DNA of 64,000 nt from Clostridiaceae bacterium (GTDB lineage Bacteria > Bacillota > Clostridia > Lachnospirales > Lachnospiraceae). Below are positions 56,814 to 64,000 of this stretch, one piece after another. The position numbers and the translations under genes were made by a program. Within the stretch, counting starts at the first letter, position 1, and the number at the start of each line of letters is the position of its first letter. Location: contig CAJTGF010000004.1 of NCBI GenBank assembly GCA_910575585.1, positions 1 to 64,000 of the forward strand, read 5' to 3'. The notes beneath the pieces were generated by a model. It was not told the origin of the DNA and did not search any database. It saw only the letters and a program-made list of their open reading frames with translations.

Positions 56814-58547
56814 ATGGCGATCATTGATTTCAAGGCTACGAAGTGTAAGCATTGCTACAAATGCGTCCGCAACTGTGAAGTCAAGGCGATCATGATTAAG
56901 GACGGCCGGGCGGAGATCATGCCGGAGAAGTGTATCCTCTGCGGCACCTGTTTACAGATCTGTCCCCAGTCGGCCAAGAAGCTGGTCAGTGATCTCAGCA
57001 AGGTGAAGGGGTATCTATTGAGCGGCCAGAAGGTGGTTGTGTCGATTGCCCCGTCATATATGGGATTATTGAAATACAAGACTCTGGGGCAGGTAAAGGC
57101 TGCCCTTAAGAGGCTGGGATTTGCCGATGTGCGGGAGACTTCCGAGGGGGCCGTTCTGGTGACGGAGGAGTATACCCGGCTTTTGCAGGAGGGGAAGATG
57201 GAGAATATCATCACCACCTGCTGTCCCAGCGTCAATGACCTGATCGAGATTTATTATCCCCAGCTGGTGCCTTATCTGGCTCCGGTGGTGTCGCCTATGA
57301 TCGCTCACGGCAGGCTTCTGAAGAAGGAATACGGCCAGGATACCAAGGTGGTGTTCTTAGGGCCGTGTATTGCTAAGAAAAAAGAGTCCCAGGACCCGCG
57401 GCATGATAACTGCATTGACGCGGTGCTGAATTTCGGCGAGATCCAAAGTTGGTTAAAGGATGAGGATATCTGTATTGAGAACTGCGAGGATGATCCGTTT
57501 GAGCGCATCAATCCCAAGGTGAACCGGCTGTACCCGGTGACCAACGGCGTTATCAATTCCGTTATGGCCACAGAGGGGCGGGTGGATTCTTATCGGAAGT
57601 TCTATGTTCACGGCACAAAGAGCTGCATCGATCTGTGCGAGAGCATGTCCAGAGGGGAGATCAAGGGCTGTTTTATTGAGATCAACAACTGCGCCGGCGG
57701 CTGCATTCAGGGGCCTACGGTGGAAGACGATACCATTTCCCGGTTTAAGGTGAAGATGGATATGGAGGATGCCGTTAAGAAAGATCCGGTGGATTCCAAG
57801 ACCGTGGCCCAGATGCTGGTGGATGTGGATATGGAAAAGAACTTTGTGGACCGGTCCGCAAGGGAGCCTATGCCTACGGAGGAACAGATCCGGGCGATCT
57901 TAAAGGAGACGGGGAAGAACCGGCCGGAGGACGAGTTAAACTGCGGAGCCTGCGGGTATCCGACCTGCCGGGAGAAGGCCATCGCCGTGTTCCAGAAGAA
58001 GGCGGAGCTGAATATGTGTATCCCGTTCATGCATGCCAAGTCAGAGTCCTTTGCCAATCTGGTCATGGAGACTTCTCCCAATATCGTGCTGATTGTGGAC
58101 AAAGACATGAAAGTTATGGAGTACTCGGCAGTGGGCGAGAAGTATTTTGGCAAGACCAGGGCCGAGGCGCTGGATATGTATCTGTATGAGTTTATCGATC
58201 CGGTGGATTTCCAGTGGGTATACGATACCCATCAGAGCATCCACGGCAAGAGGGTGAAGTACGAGGAATACAATTTGTCCACGCTTCAGAATATTGTGTA
58301 CATAGAGAAAGAGGATGTGGTTCTGGCTACGTTTATTGATATCACCAAGGAAGAGGAGCAGGCCAAGGCGGATTATGACAAGAAGCTGGAGACGGTTGAC
58401 CTGGCCCAGCGCGTCATTCACAAGCAGATGATGGTTGCCCAGCAGATCGCGGGGCTTTTGGGAGAGACTACGGCGGATACCAAGACTACCCTGACGAAGC
58501 TTTGCCAGTCCATGCTGGAAGACGGCAATGAAAGCGAGGTTCGATAG
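56814..58547 (+). CDS. sensory-type [FeFe] hydrogenase with PAS domain (HydS-like)
   Basis: 577 residues. Two N-terminal [4Fe-4S] motifs (CKHCYKCVRNCEVKA; CILCGTCLQICPQSA). The H-cluster domain has TTCCPS, GPCIAKKKE and NNCAGGCIQGP (degenerate compared with catalytic enzymes). A Fe-S motif NCGACGYPTCREKA (about 380) and a PAS domain (about 405-520) with a C-terminal helix follow. The domain order is that of group C sensory hydrogenases, thought to sense H2 and signal to the adjacent phosphatase. Confidence 0.88.
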   Translation: MAIIDFKATKCKHCYKCVRNCEVKAIMIKDGRAEIMPEKCILCGTCLQICPQSAKKLVSDLSKVKGYLLSGQKVVVSIAPSYMGLLKYKTLGQVKAALKRLGFADVRETSEGAVLVTEEYTRLLQEGKMENIITTCCPSVNDLIEIYYPQLVPYLAPVVSPMIAHGRLLKKEYGQDTKVVFLGPCIAKKKESQDPRHDNCIDAVLNFGEIQSWLKDEDICIENCEDDPFERINPKVNRLYPVTNGVINSVMATEGRVDSYRKFYVHGTKSCIDLCESMSRGEIKGCFIEINNCAGGCIQGPTVEDDTISRFKVKMDMEDAVKKDPVDSKTVAQMLVDVDMEKNFVDRSAREPMPTEEQIRAILKETGKNRPEDELNCGACGYPTCREKAIAVFQKKAELNMCIPFMHAKSESFANLVMETSPNIVLIVDKDMKVMEYSAVGEKYFGKTRAEALDMYLYEFIDPVDFQWVYDTHQSIHGKRVKYEEYNLSTLQNIVYIEKEDVVLATFIDITKEEEQAKADYDKKLETVDLAQRVIHKQMMVAQQIAGLLGETTADTKTTLTKLCQSMLEDGNESEVR

Positions 58548-59726
58548 ATGGGAGTTACGGTTGACGTTGCTTATAAAAGCCTGAATAAATTTACGGAGAT
58601 TTTGTGCGGGGACAGCGTGGAGATCTTAAAGACCGCTGACTCGGATATCTTGATTCTGGCAGATGGTATGGGCAGCGGCGTTAAGGCCAATATCCTGTCT
58701 ACCCTGACCAGCAAGATCCTGGGGACCATGTTTTTAAACGGCGCTACATTGGATGAGTGTGTGGCTACGATCGTGGAGACGCTTCCGGTCTGCCAGGTGC
58801 GGGGGGTGGCTTACTCCACCTTCAGCATTCTGCAGGTATTCCACAGCGGGGACGCTTACTTAGTGGAGTTTGACAATCCCGGGTGTATTTTTATTCGGGA
58901 CGGGAAACTGATGGAGATTCCCCGGAGTATCCGGGAGATCGACGGAAAGAAGATTAACGAGTTTCGGTTCCGGGTGAAGAAAGGGGACGCCCTGGTGCTG
59001 ATGAGCGACGGGACCATCCACGCAGGCGTGGGGCAGCTGCTGAATTTTGGCTGGCTGTGGGAGGATATCGCGGACTACGCGGTGAAGGAGTACGGCAAGA
59101 CCGTGTCCGCCATCCGCCTGGCTACGGCGATCTGCCATGCCTGCGATGAGCTTTATATGTTCAGGCCAGGGGATGATACCACCGTGGCCTGTATGCGGAT
59201 CATTGACAGCAAGCCGGTGCATCTCATGACAGGGCCTGCCAGCAACGCGGATGATGATGAGCGGATGGTGGCGGATTTTGTGGGGGATCCCAACGCAAGG
59301 ACCATTGTGTGCGGGGGCACCAGTTCCACCATTGTTTCCAGGGTTTTGAAGAAGCCTTTGGATGTTTCCATGGATTATGTGGACCCGGAGATCCCGCCCA
59401 TCGCCTTTATGGAGGGGATTGATTTGGTGACCGAGGGTGTGCTGACCTTAAACCGCGTGCTGCAGCTCCTTAGGCGGTATGTGAAGAAGGAGAGCGTAGC
59501 GGAAGATTTCTTTGAGGAGCTGGATAAGCCCAACGGCGGGTCCATGGTGGCCAAGATGATCATTGAAGACTGCACGGAGATCCACATGTTTGTGGGCAAA
59601 GCCATTAACAGCGCTTACCAGAATCCGGGCCTGCCTTTTGATCTGGGCATCCGGCAGAATCTGGTGGAGCAGCTTAAGAATACCCTGGAGGAGATGGGCA
59701 AGCCGGTTACAGTGACTTACTATTAA
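58548..59726 (+). CDS. SpoIIE/PP2C-type serine phosphatase
   Basis: 392 residues, ATG 58548 directly after the previous stop. PP2C motifs: LILADGMGSGVKAN, ALVLMSDGTIHAG and PGDDTTVACM give the metal-binding aspartates. The C-terminal third (from about 225) has no recognised domain. It is paired with sensory hydrogenases in other Clostridia and would relay the redox or H2 signal by dephosphorylation (inference from context). Confidence 0.88.
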   Translation: MGVTVDVAYKSLNKFTEILCGDSVEILKTADSDILILADGMGSGVKANILSTLTSKILGTMFLNGATLDECVATIVETLPVCQVRGVAYSTFSILQVFHSGDAYLVEFDNPGCIFIRDGKLMEIPRSIREIDGKKINEFRFRVKKGDALVLMSDGTIHAGVGQLLNFGWLWEDIADYAVKEYGKTVSAIRLATAICHACDELYMFRPGDDTTVACMRIIDSKPVHLMTGPASNADDDERMVADFVGDPNARTIVCGGTSSTIVSRVLKKPLDVSMDYVDPEIPPIAFMEGIDLVTEGVLTLNRVLQLLRRYVKKESVAEDFFEELDKPNGGSMVAKMIIEDCTEIHMFVGKAINSAYQNPGLPFDLGIRQNLVEQLKNTLEEMGKPVTVTYY

Positions 59727-59755
59727 GATGTGGAGGAAATGGAGGAGAGAGAGCT

Positions 59756-61207
59756 ATGGTGACAAATGACGCGACCATTTTAAAAGTTAAGCATGACGTG
59801 CTGCGGGAGGTGGCAAAGCTGGCCTGGGAGGGCAAGCTGGAGGAGGGCAGAGACGAGATGCCCTACAAGATGATTCCGGGGCCTCAGGCCCAGTTTCGGT
59901 GCTGTATCTATAAGGAGAGGGAGATCATCCGGCAGAGGGTCCGCCTGGCGGAGGGTAAGTGTCCGTCCGGCAAGGATTCGATGAATGTGGTACAGGTTAT
60001 CGGAGCTGCCTGCGAGGAGTGTCCCATCGCTTCTTATGTGGTGACGGACAACTGCCGGAAGTGCATGGGCAAAGCCTGCCAAAATTCTTGTAATTTCGGG
60101 GCTATTTCCATGGACGATACGAGAGCGCACATCGACCCGTCCAAGTGCAAGGAGTGCGGAAAGTGTGCCCAGGCGTGTCCTTACAGCGCCATTGCCCATC
60201 TGGAAAGGCCGTGCAAGAAGGTTTGTCCGGTGGATGCCATTACCTATGATGAGTACGGTATTTGTATTATAGATGAGAAGAAATGCATCCAGTGCGGGGC
60301 CTGCGTGCATAGCTGCCCGTTTGGGGCCATTGGGACAAAGACCTTTATGGTGGATATTATCCGTCTCATCAAGGCCGGAAAGCGGGTGGTAGCTATGGTG
60401 GCGCCTGCTACGGAGGGACAGTTCGGGCCGGATATTACTATGGCAAGCTGGAGAACGGCTCTTAAGAAAATGGGTTTTGCGGATATGATCGAAGTGGGGC
60501 TTGGAGGCGACATGACGGCTGCCGCAGAGGCGGCAGAGTGGGCAGAGGCTTACAAGGAAGGAAAGAAGATGACCACCTCCTGCTGTCCCGCTTTTGTGAA
60601 TATGATCAGGCAGCATTTCCCCACGCTCCTTGACAATATGTCTACCACCGTATCGCCCATGTGCGCGGTGTCCAGGCTGGTGAAGGAGCGGGATCCGGGG
60701 ACCATCACGGTGTTTATCGGGCCCTGCATTGCGAAAAAGAGCGAGACTTTGGATCTGAATATCCAGGGCAATGCGGATTATGCCTTGACATTCGGCGAAA
60801 TTCGGGCTATGATGCGGGCTAAGGACGTGGAGCTGGAGCCGGAGGAGAACAGCTATCAGGACAGCTCTGTGTTCGGCAAGCGGTTCGGCAACGGCGGCGG
60901 TGTTACGGCGGCTGTGGTTCAGTGCTTTGAGGAAATGGGCGAGGATATAAAGCCGGAAGTGATGAAGTGCAATGGGGCGGCGGAGTGCAAGAAGGCGCTG
61001 CTCTTGATGAAAGTCGGAAAGCTGCCGGCGGATTTCATCGAGGGCATGGCCTGCGTAGGCGGCTGCGTAGGCGGTCCCAGCAAGCACAAAGCAGAGACAG
61101 AGGCGAAAAAGGCAAGAGATACGCTGATCGGCAAAGCGGATAAGCGGAAAGTGCTGGAGAACCTGGAGAAGCTGGGGGCAGATAAGGTGCATATGCATCG
61201 GAATTAA
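59756..61207 (+). CDS. group B-type [FeFe] hydrogenase
   Basis: 483 residues from ATG 59756 (GGAGG upstream). Several N-terminal [4Fe-4S] motifs (CRKCMGKACQNSC; CKECGKCAQACPYS; CIQCGACVHSCPFG) and a full H-cluster domain: TSCCPAF, GPCIAKKSE and EGMACVGGCVGGP. The layout fits group B enzymes, presumably ferredoxin-linked. Likely the target of, or partner in, control by the two preceding genes. Maturation genes hydEFG are not in the window. Confidence 0.9.
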   Translation: MVTNDATILKVKHDVLREVAKLAWEGKLEEGRDEMPYKMIPGPQAQFRCCIYKEREIIRQRVRLAEGKCPSGKDSMNVVQVIGAACEECPIASYVVTDNCRKCMGKACQNSCNFGAISMDDTRAHIDPSKCKECGKCAQACPYSAIAHLERPCKKVCPVDAITYDEYGICIIDEKKCIQCGACVHSCPFGAIGTKTFMVDIIRLIKAGKRVVAMVAPATEGQFGPDITMASWRTALKKMGFADMIEVGLGGDMTAAAEAAEWAEAYKEGKKMTTSCCPAFVNMIRQHFPTLLDNMSTTVSPMCAVSRLVKERDPGTITVFIGPCIAKKSETLDLNIQGNADYALTFGEIRAMMRAKDVELEPEENSYQDSSVFGKRFGNGGGVTAAVVQCFEEMGEDIKPEVMKCNGAAECKKALLLMKVGKLPADFIEGMACVGGCVGGPSKHKAETEAKKARDTLIGKADKRKVLENLEKLGADKVHMHRN

Positions 61208-61281
61208 TGAGTATTGCGGTATGGGAAAGGTCCCTTCCGGCTGGCTGCCGGAGGGGACTGACTTTGAGGAGGGCGAGGGAT

Positions 61282-61968
61282 GTGCTGACGGCGGAAGGGA
61301 TCTATAAAAGTTATAAGAAAAGGGAGATCCTAAAAGGCGTGGATCTGACGGCTGCTGCGGGGGAGTGCGTGGGGATCGTGGGCAGCAACGGGTGCGGCAA
61401 GACGACGCTGCTGTCCATCTTGGCAGGGGCGGTAAAGGCAGACAGAGGAAGGGTCAGCCTGGACGGCAGGGATGCCTCCCAAAATCTTAGGGACCATACC
61501 AGGGCAGTGGCTTATGTACCCCAGGAGAATCCCCTGATCGAGGAACTGACGGTCCGGGACAACCTGCTGTTGTGGTACTGTGGGGATAAGAAGGCTATGG
61601 AGCGGGACTTGGAGTCAGGGGCAGCGGCATTTTTAGGAGTAGGGGCCATGCTGGGCAGGACTGTGGAGAAATTGTCCGGAGGTATGAAAAAGCGGGTCAG
61701 CATCGCCTGCGCGCTGTGCAGCCACGGAAAGACGCTGATACTGGATGAGCCGGGAGCAGCCCTTGATATGGAGTGCAAGGCGGATATCCGCAAGTATTTG
61801 GAACAGTACCGAAGGGAGGGCGGGGCTGTGGTTCTGACCTCCCATGAAATGATGGAGCTTTCGGCCTGTACGAAGATGTATGTATTGAAAGAGGGGAAGC
61901 TGGAGGCCATAGACCATAAGCTGTCGGAGGAGGAACTGATCGGAGTCTTTCGCCAGACAGGGCAATAA
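61282..61968 (+). CDS. ABC transporter ATPase (orphan)
   Basis: 228 residues from GTG 61282, with GAGGAGGG upstream; an ATG at 61207 overlaps the hydrogenase stop but has no ribosome-binding site. Walker A GSNGCGKTT, Q-loop VPQENPL, signature LSGGM, Walker B LILDEPGAALD, H-loop TSHEM. It resembles ATPases of ABC-2 exporters. No permease is adjacent and a terminator follows. Confidence 0.85.
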   Translation: MLTAEGIYKSYKKREILKGVDLTAAAGECVGIVGSNGCGKTTLLSILAGAVKADRGRVSLDGRDASQNLRDHTRAVAYVPQENPLIEELTVRDNLLLWYCGDKKAMERDLESGAAAFLGVGAMLGRTVEKLSGGMKKRVSIACALCSHGKTLILDEPGAALDMECKADIRKYLEQYRREGGAVVLTSHEMMELSACTKMYVLKEGKLEAIDHKLSEEELIGVFRQTGQ

Positions 61969-61977
61969 AAAGAAAAA

Positions 61978-62021
61978 GCGCCGTTTCCGGCTCCTGGGGA
62001 GTGGGAAACGGCGTTTTTTAC
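61978..62021. terminator. terminator between the ATPase and chemoreceptor genes
   Basis: GCGCCGTTTCC (61979-61989) pairs with GGGAAACGGCG (62004-62014), followed by T6; on the minus strand it ends in AT-rich sequence after the chemoreceptor stop. Confidence 0.85.
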
Positions 62022-62061
62022 TGTCCATATGCGAGCGGACCGTATATGTACGCGATGCGCA

Positions 62062-63876
62062 TCAATACTTAGAGTTATCCGCAAAACTGCTGTAGGAACT
62101 CTCTGCCTGCGGAAGGGGCGCGGCATAACTGCTGCTGCTGACGTCCGGCTGGGGCTGGACACTGGCAACGCCGGTGTTGTCCTCTAAGCGGAACCGTCCG
62201 ATCAATTCCTTGAGCACGTTGGCCTGGCTGGACAGCTCCTCGCTGGCTGCCGCGGACTCTTGGGAGGTGGCGGAGTTGGTCTGCACCACGCTGGAGATCT
62301 GATCCACCGCAATGGCGATCTGGGAGATGGAAGCAGTCTGCTCCTCGGCAGCGCCGGCAATCAGGCCTACAGCATCCAGAACCTTCTGGGAGCTACCCAC
62401 CACGATCTGGAGGGCCTGGCTGGTTTCGTGGGACAGATCAAGCCCCTCTTTGACTGCTTTTACCGTATCTTCGATCAGGGTGGTAGTGCTCTTGGATGCC
62501 TCTGCTGATTTGCTGGCCAGGTTGCGCACCTCGTCGGCTACTACCGCAAAACCTTTGCCGGCGGCGCCGGCCCGGGCAGCTTCTACGGCGGCGTTCAGGG
62601 CCAGGATATTGGTCTGGAAGGCGATGTCCTCGATGGTTTTGATCACCTTGCTGATCTCGCTGGAGTGTGTCTCGATCTTGTTCATGGCATTTAAAAGAGA
62701 TTCCATATCGCTGAAACATACCCCGATCTGCTGGTGGGACTGTTCGTTTTCTTTCTTGGCGGTCCTGGCATGGGAGGCAGTGGACTCCACCTGCTTGCTT
62801 ACGTCCTGGATGGTAGCGGCCAGTTCCTCAACGGAGGATGCCTGCTGCGTAGCGCCCTGAGCCAGAGCCTGGGCTCCGCTGGACACCTGATCGCCGCCGG
62901 CGTTGACCTGATCGGCGGCGGACTCGATCTTGGACAGCGTCTCGCTCATGGAGATCTTCATAGAACGCATGGCCTGTAAGATGTTGGCATAATCGCCTAC
63001 ATATGCCTCGGGATTTTTGCTCTTCACGGTAAAGTTGCCCTGGGCCAGTTCCTTCATGCAGTAATTAATATCGCTGATCAGGACTTTGACAGTGTCCGTC
63101 ATATTCCGCATGTTGTCCGCCATCTCTCCCAGCTCGTCGCGGGAGTGGTAGGTGATGGCCACATTCATATCGCCTTTGCTGACCCGGGCAGCCACCTGAC
63201 GCATCTCCTCTACAGGCTTGCGCACGCTGTCGCTCATGGAAAGGGCCAGGAAGATGCTGACCACGACTGCCATCACGATCAGGACGATCACGATGGTGTC
63301 GGCGATACCGGCTAACCGCTCGCTTTCTTCCACGTTGGCCAGGGCGTTGGATTCGGAGGTCTCACAGAGACTGGTCAAAATATCGCGGCTGGAGTCCATG
63401 TGGGGCTTATAGTTGGATTTATATAACGCAAGGGACTCGTCGTCTTTTTGCTGCGCGGCCAGATCCAGGATCTGGGACAGATAGCCGGATGCCTGATTTA
63501 GCTTTTCTTCTACCTGGGTCAGCTGGGAGGATCCGCTCTTGGATGAGCCGGTCATCTTCTGTTCGATTTCCTGCAATTCCTCTACCAGCGTGTACAAGTA
63601 GTCGAAATCGCTTAAAGCGTTGGAATAAGCTTCATCGCTGTACTCTACAATGGTCGACAGGATGTTGCCCCGGGCGGAGAATACGGTGCGGCGGGCATCC
63701 ATGGCTAACGATACGGTTTTAAACTGCAGGTCATAGAACTTCTGCAGCCGTTGGCTCGACTGATTGAGCATAACGATAGAGGTAATACCGACAATGAGCA
63801 GCAGAAACACAATAATAAAATAGGATATGAGCATTCGGCTGCGGATCTTTAAGTTCTTAGTCATTTGATTCAACAT
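62062..63876 (-). CDS. methyl-accepting chemotaxis protein
   Basis: 604 residues, minus strand, from ATG 63876 (AAAGGAG upstream). Membrane helix 13-35, a four-helix-bundle extracytoplasmic sensor (about 36-195), second helix 195-215, HAMP (about 217-270), a second HAMP-like stretch, and the signalling hairpin [23 protein letters not shown] (about 415-437). It feeds CheA/CheW. The ligand is unknown. The C-terminus is Ser-rich, without a CheR-docking pentapeptide. Confidence 0.92.
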   Translation of the reverse strand: MLNQMTKNLKIRSRMLISYFIIVFLLLIVGITSIVMLNQSSQRLQKFYDLQFKTVSLAMDARRTVFSARGNILSTIVEYSDEAYSNALSDFDYLYTLVEELQEIEQKMTGSSKSGSSQLTQVEEKLNQASGYLSQILDLAAQQKDDESLALYKSNYKPHMDSSRDILTSLCETSESNALANVEESERLAGIADTIVIVLIVMAVVVSIFLALSMSDSVRKPVEEMRQVAARVSKGDMNVAITYHSRDELGEMADNMRNMTDTVKVLISDINYCMKELAQGNFTVKSKNPEAYVGDYANILQAMRSMKISMSETLSKIESAADQVNAGGDQVSSGAQALAQGATQQASSVEELAATIQDVSKQVESTASHARTAKKENEQSHQQIGVCFSDMESLLNAMNKIETHSSEISKVIKTIEDIAFQTNILALNAAVEAARAGAAGKGFAVVADEVRNLASKSAEASKSTTTLIEDTVKAVKEGLDLSHETSQALQIVVGSSQKVLDAVGLIAGAAEEQTASISQIAIAVDQISSVVQTNSATSQESAAASEELSSQANVLKELIGRFRLEDNTGVASVQPQPDVSSSSYAAPLPQAESSYSSFADNSKY

Positions 63877-64000
63877 TTCATAAACTCTCCTTTGTTAAAT
63901 TTCACCTTCAAAATTTGTGGACGCATTTTTCAGGCTCCCCCACTGCAGCCTTCCTCTCTTTGGTAAATATTATAGTTGTTCAGACATATTTTCCTATGTC
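63877..64000 (-). other. upstream region of the chemoreceptor gene
   Basis: It contains the ribosome-binding site and an AT-rich stretch (TAAATATTATAGTTGTTCAG near 63964-63983) that could hold the minus-strand promoter. No other feature seen before the window ends. Confidence 0.35.

Noticed and set aside
59780-61198. 472-codon open frame on the minus strand
   Set aside because: It is antisense to the group B hydrogenase, has no ribosome-binding site, and its composition (His/Leu/Arg-rich) is that of a shadow frame; the plus strand has all the iron-sulfur motifs.
1-64000. CRISPR arrays, rRNA operons and toxin-antitoxin pairs
   Set aside because: No regularly spaced direct repeats, no rRNA sequence and no recognisable toxin or antitoxin genes were seen.

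Overview
The window looks like a low-to-moderate GC gut Firmicute of the Lachnospiraceae/Clostridia type. Gram-positive style Shine-Dalgarno sites and sigma-A promoters occur throughout, with a Tn1549/Tn916-like conjugative element, a c-di-AMP receptor, group B and sensory [FeFe] hydrogenases and many solute-binding lipoproteins. Identifications come from reading motifs in the translations; no database search was run.

Bases 1 to about 38,700 are the right part of an integrative conjugative element (ICE). It opens inside a group II intron that splits a VirD4-type coupling-protein gene. The backbone continues with maff2, VirB6, an MT-A70 DNA methylase, PrgI, VirB4, a CHAP hydrolase, DUF4315 and DUF4366 proteins, topoisomerase III, a giant ArdA/ArdC-like polyvalent protein and TTRAP and Cys-rich VLP proteins. 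A MobC/relaxase pair runs the other way. The right end holds regulators, a two-component system with a lipoprotein (AT-rich cargo), a sigma/HTH pair, and Tn916-type xis and int. The ICE lies against the remnant of an IS transposase.

Nested inside the ICE maff2 gene (about 1573-11710) is a 10-kb integrative mobilizable element (IME). It has its own large serine recombinase, TnpW, MobC, relaxase, Cys-rich VLP protein, replication initiator and DnaC-like loader, a sigma/HTH pair and a BlaI/BlaR1-like sensor pair as cargo. ICE and IME share several non-coding motifs (oriT-like hairpins, a 160-bp palindromic repeat, a motif after the VLP gene), so the smaller element may mimic transfer or replication signals of its host element.

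Bases 38,700-64,000 are chromosome: an SH3 lipoprotein and c-di-AMP receptor; a low-density stretch (40.8-42.8 kb) with a MITE, a candidate structured RNA with a perfect consensus promoter, broken genes and a long hairpin element; a radical-SAM enzyme divergent from azlCD; an orphan sugar-binding lipoprotein facing an AraC regulator; a NitT/TauT-like ABC operon; tRNA-Leu(UAG); a LacI-controlled sugar ABC operon; a second hairpin element; a ferredoxin/sensory hydrogenase/PP2C phosphatase/group B hydrogenase operon; an ABC ATPase; and a chemoreceptor.

The most unusual signals are the paired hairpin elements at 42.5 and 55.8 kb (conserved loop, exchanged stem), the candidate RNA at 41.25-41.78 kb, the repeated oriT-like hairpin arrays, and a small gene at 35.6 kb with its ribosome-binding site in a hairpin loop and an A-AAA-AAA slip site leading in frame into a sigma-factor gene.
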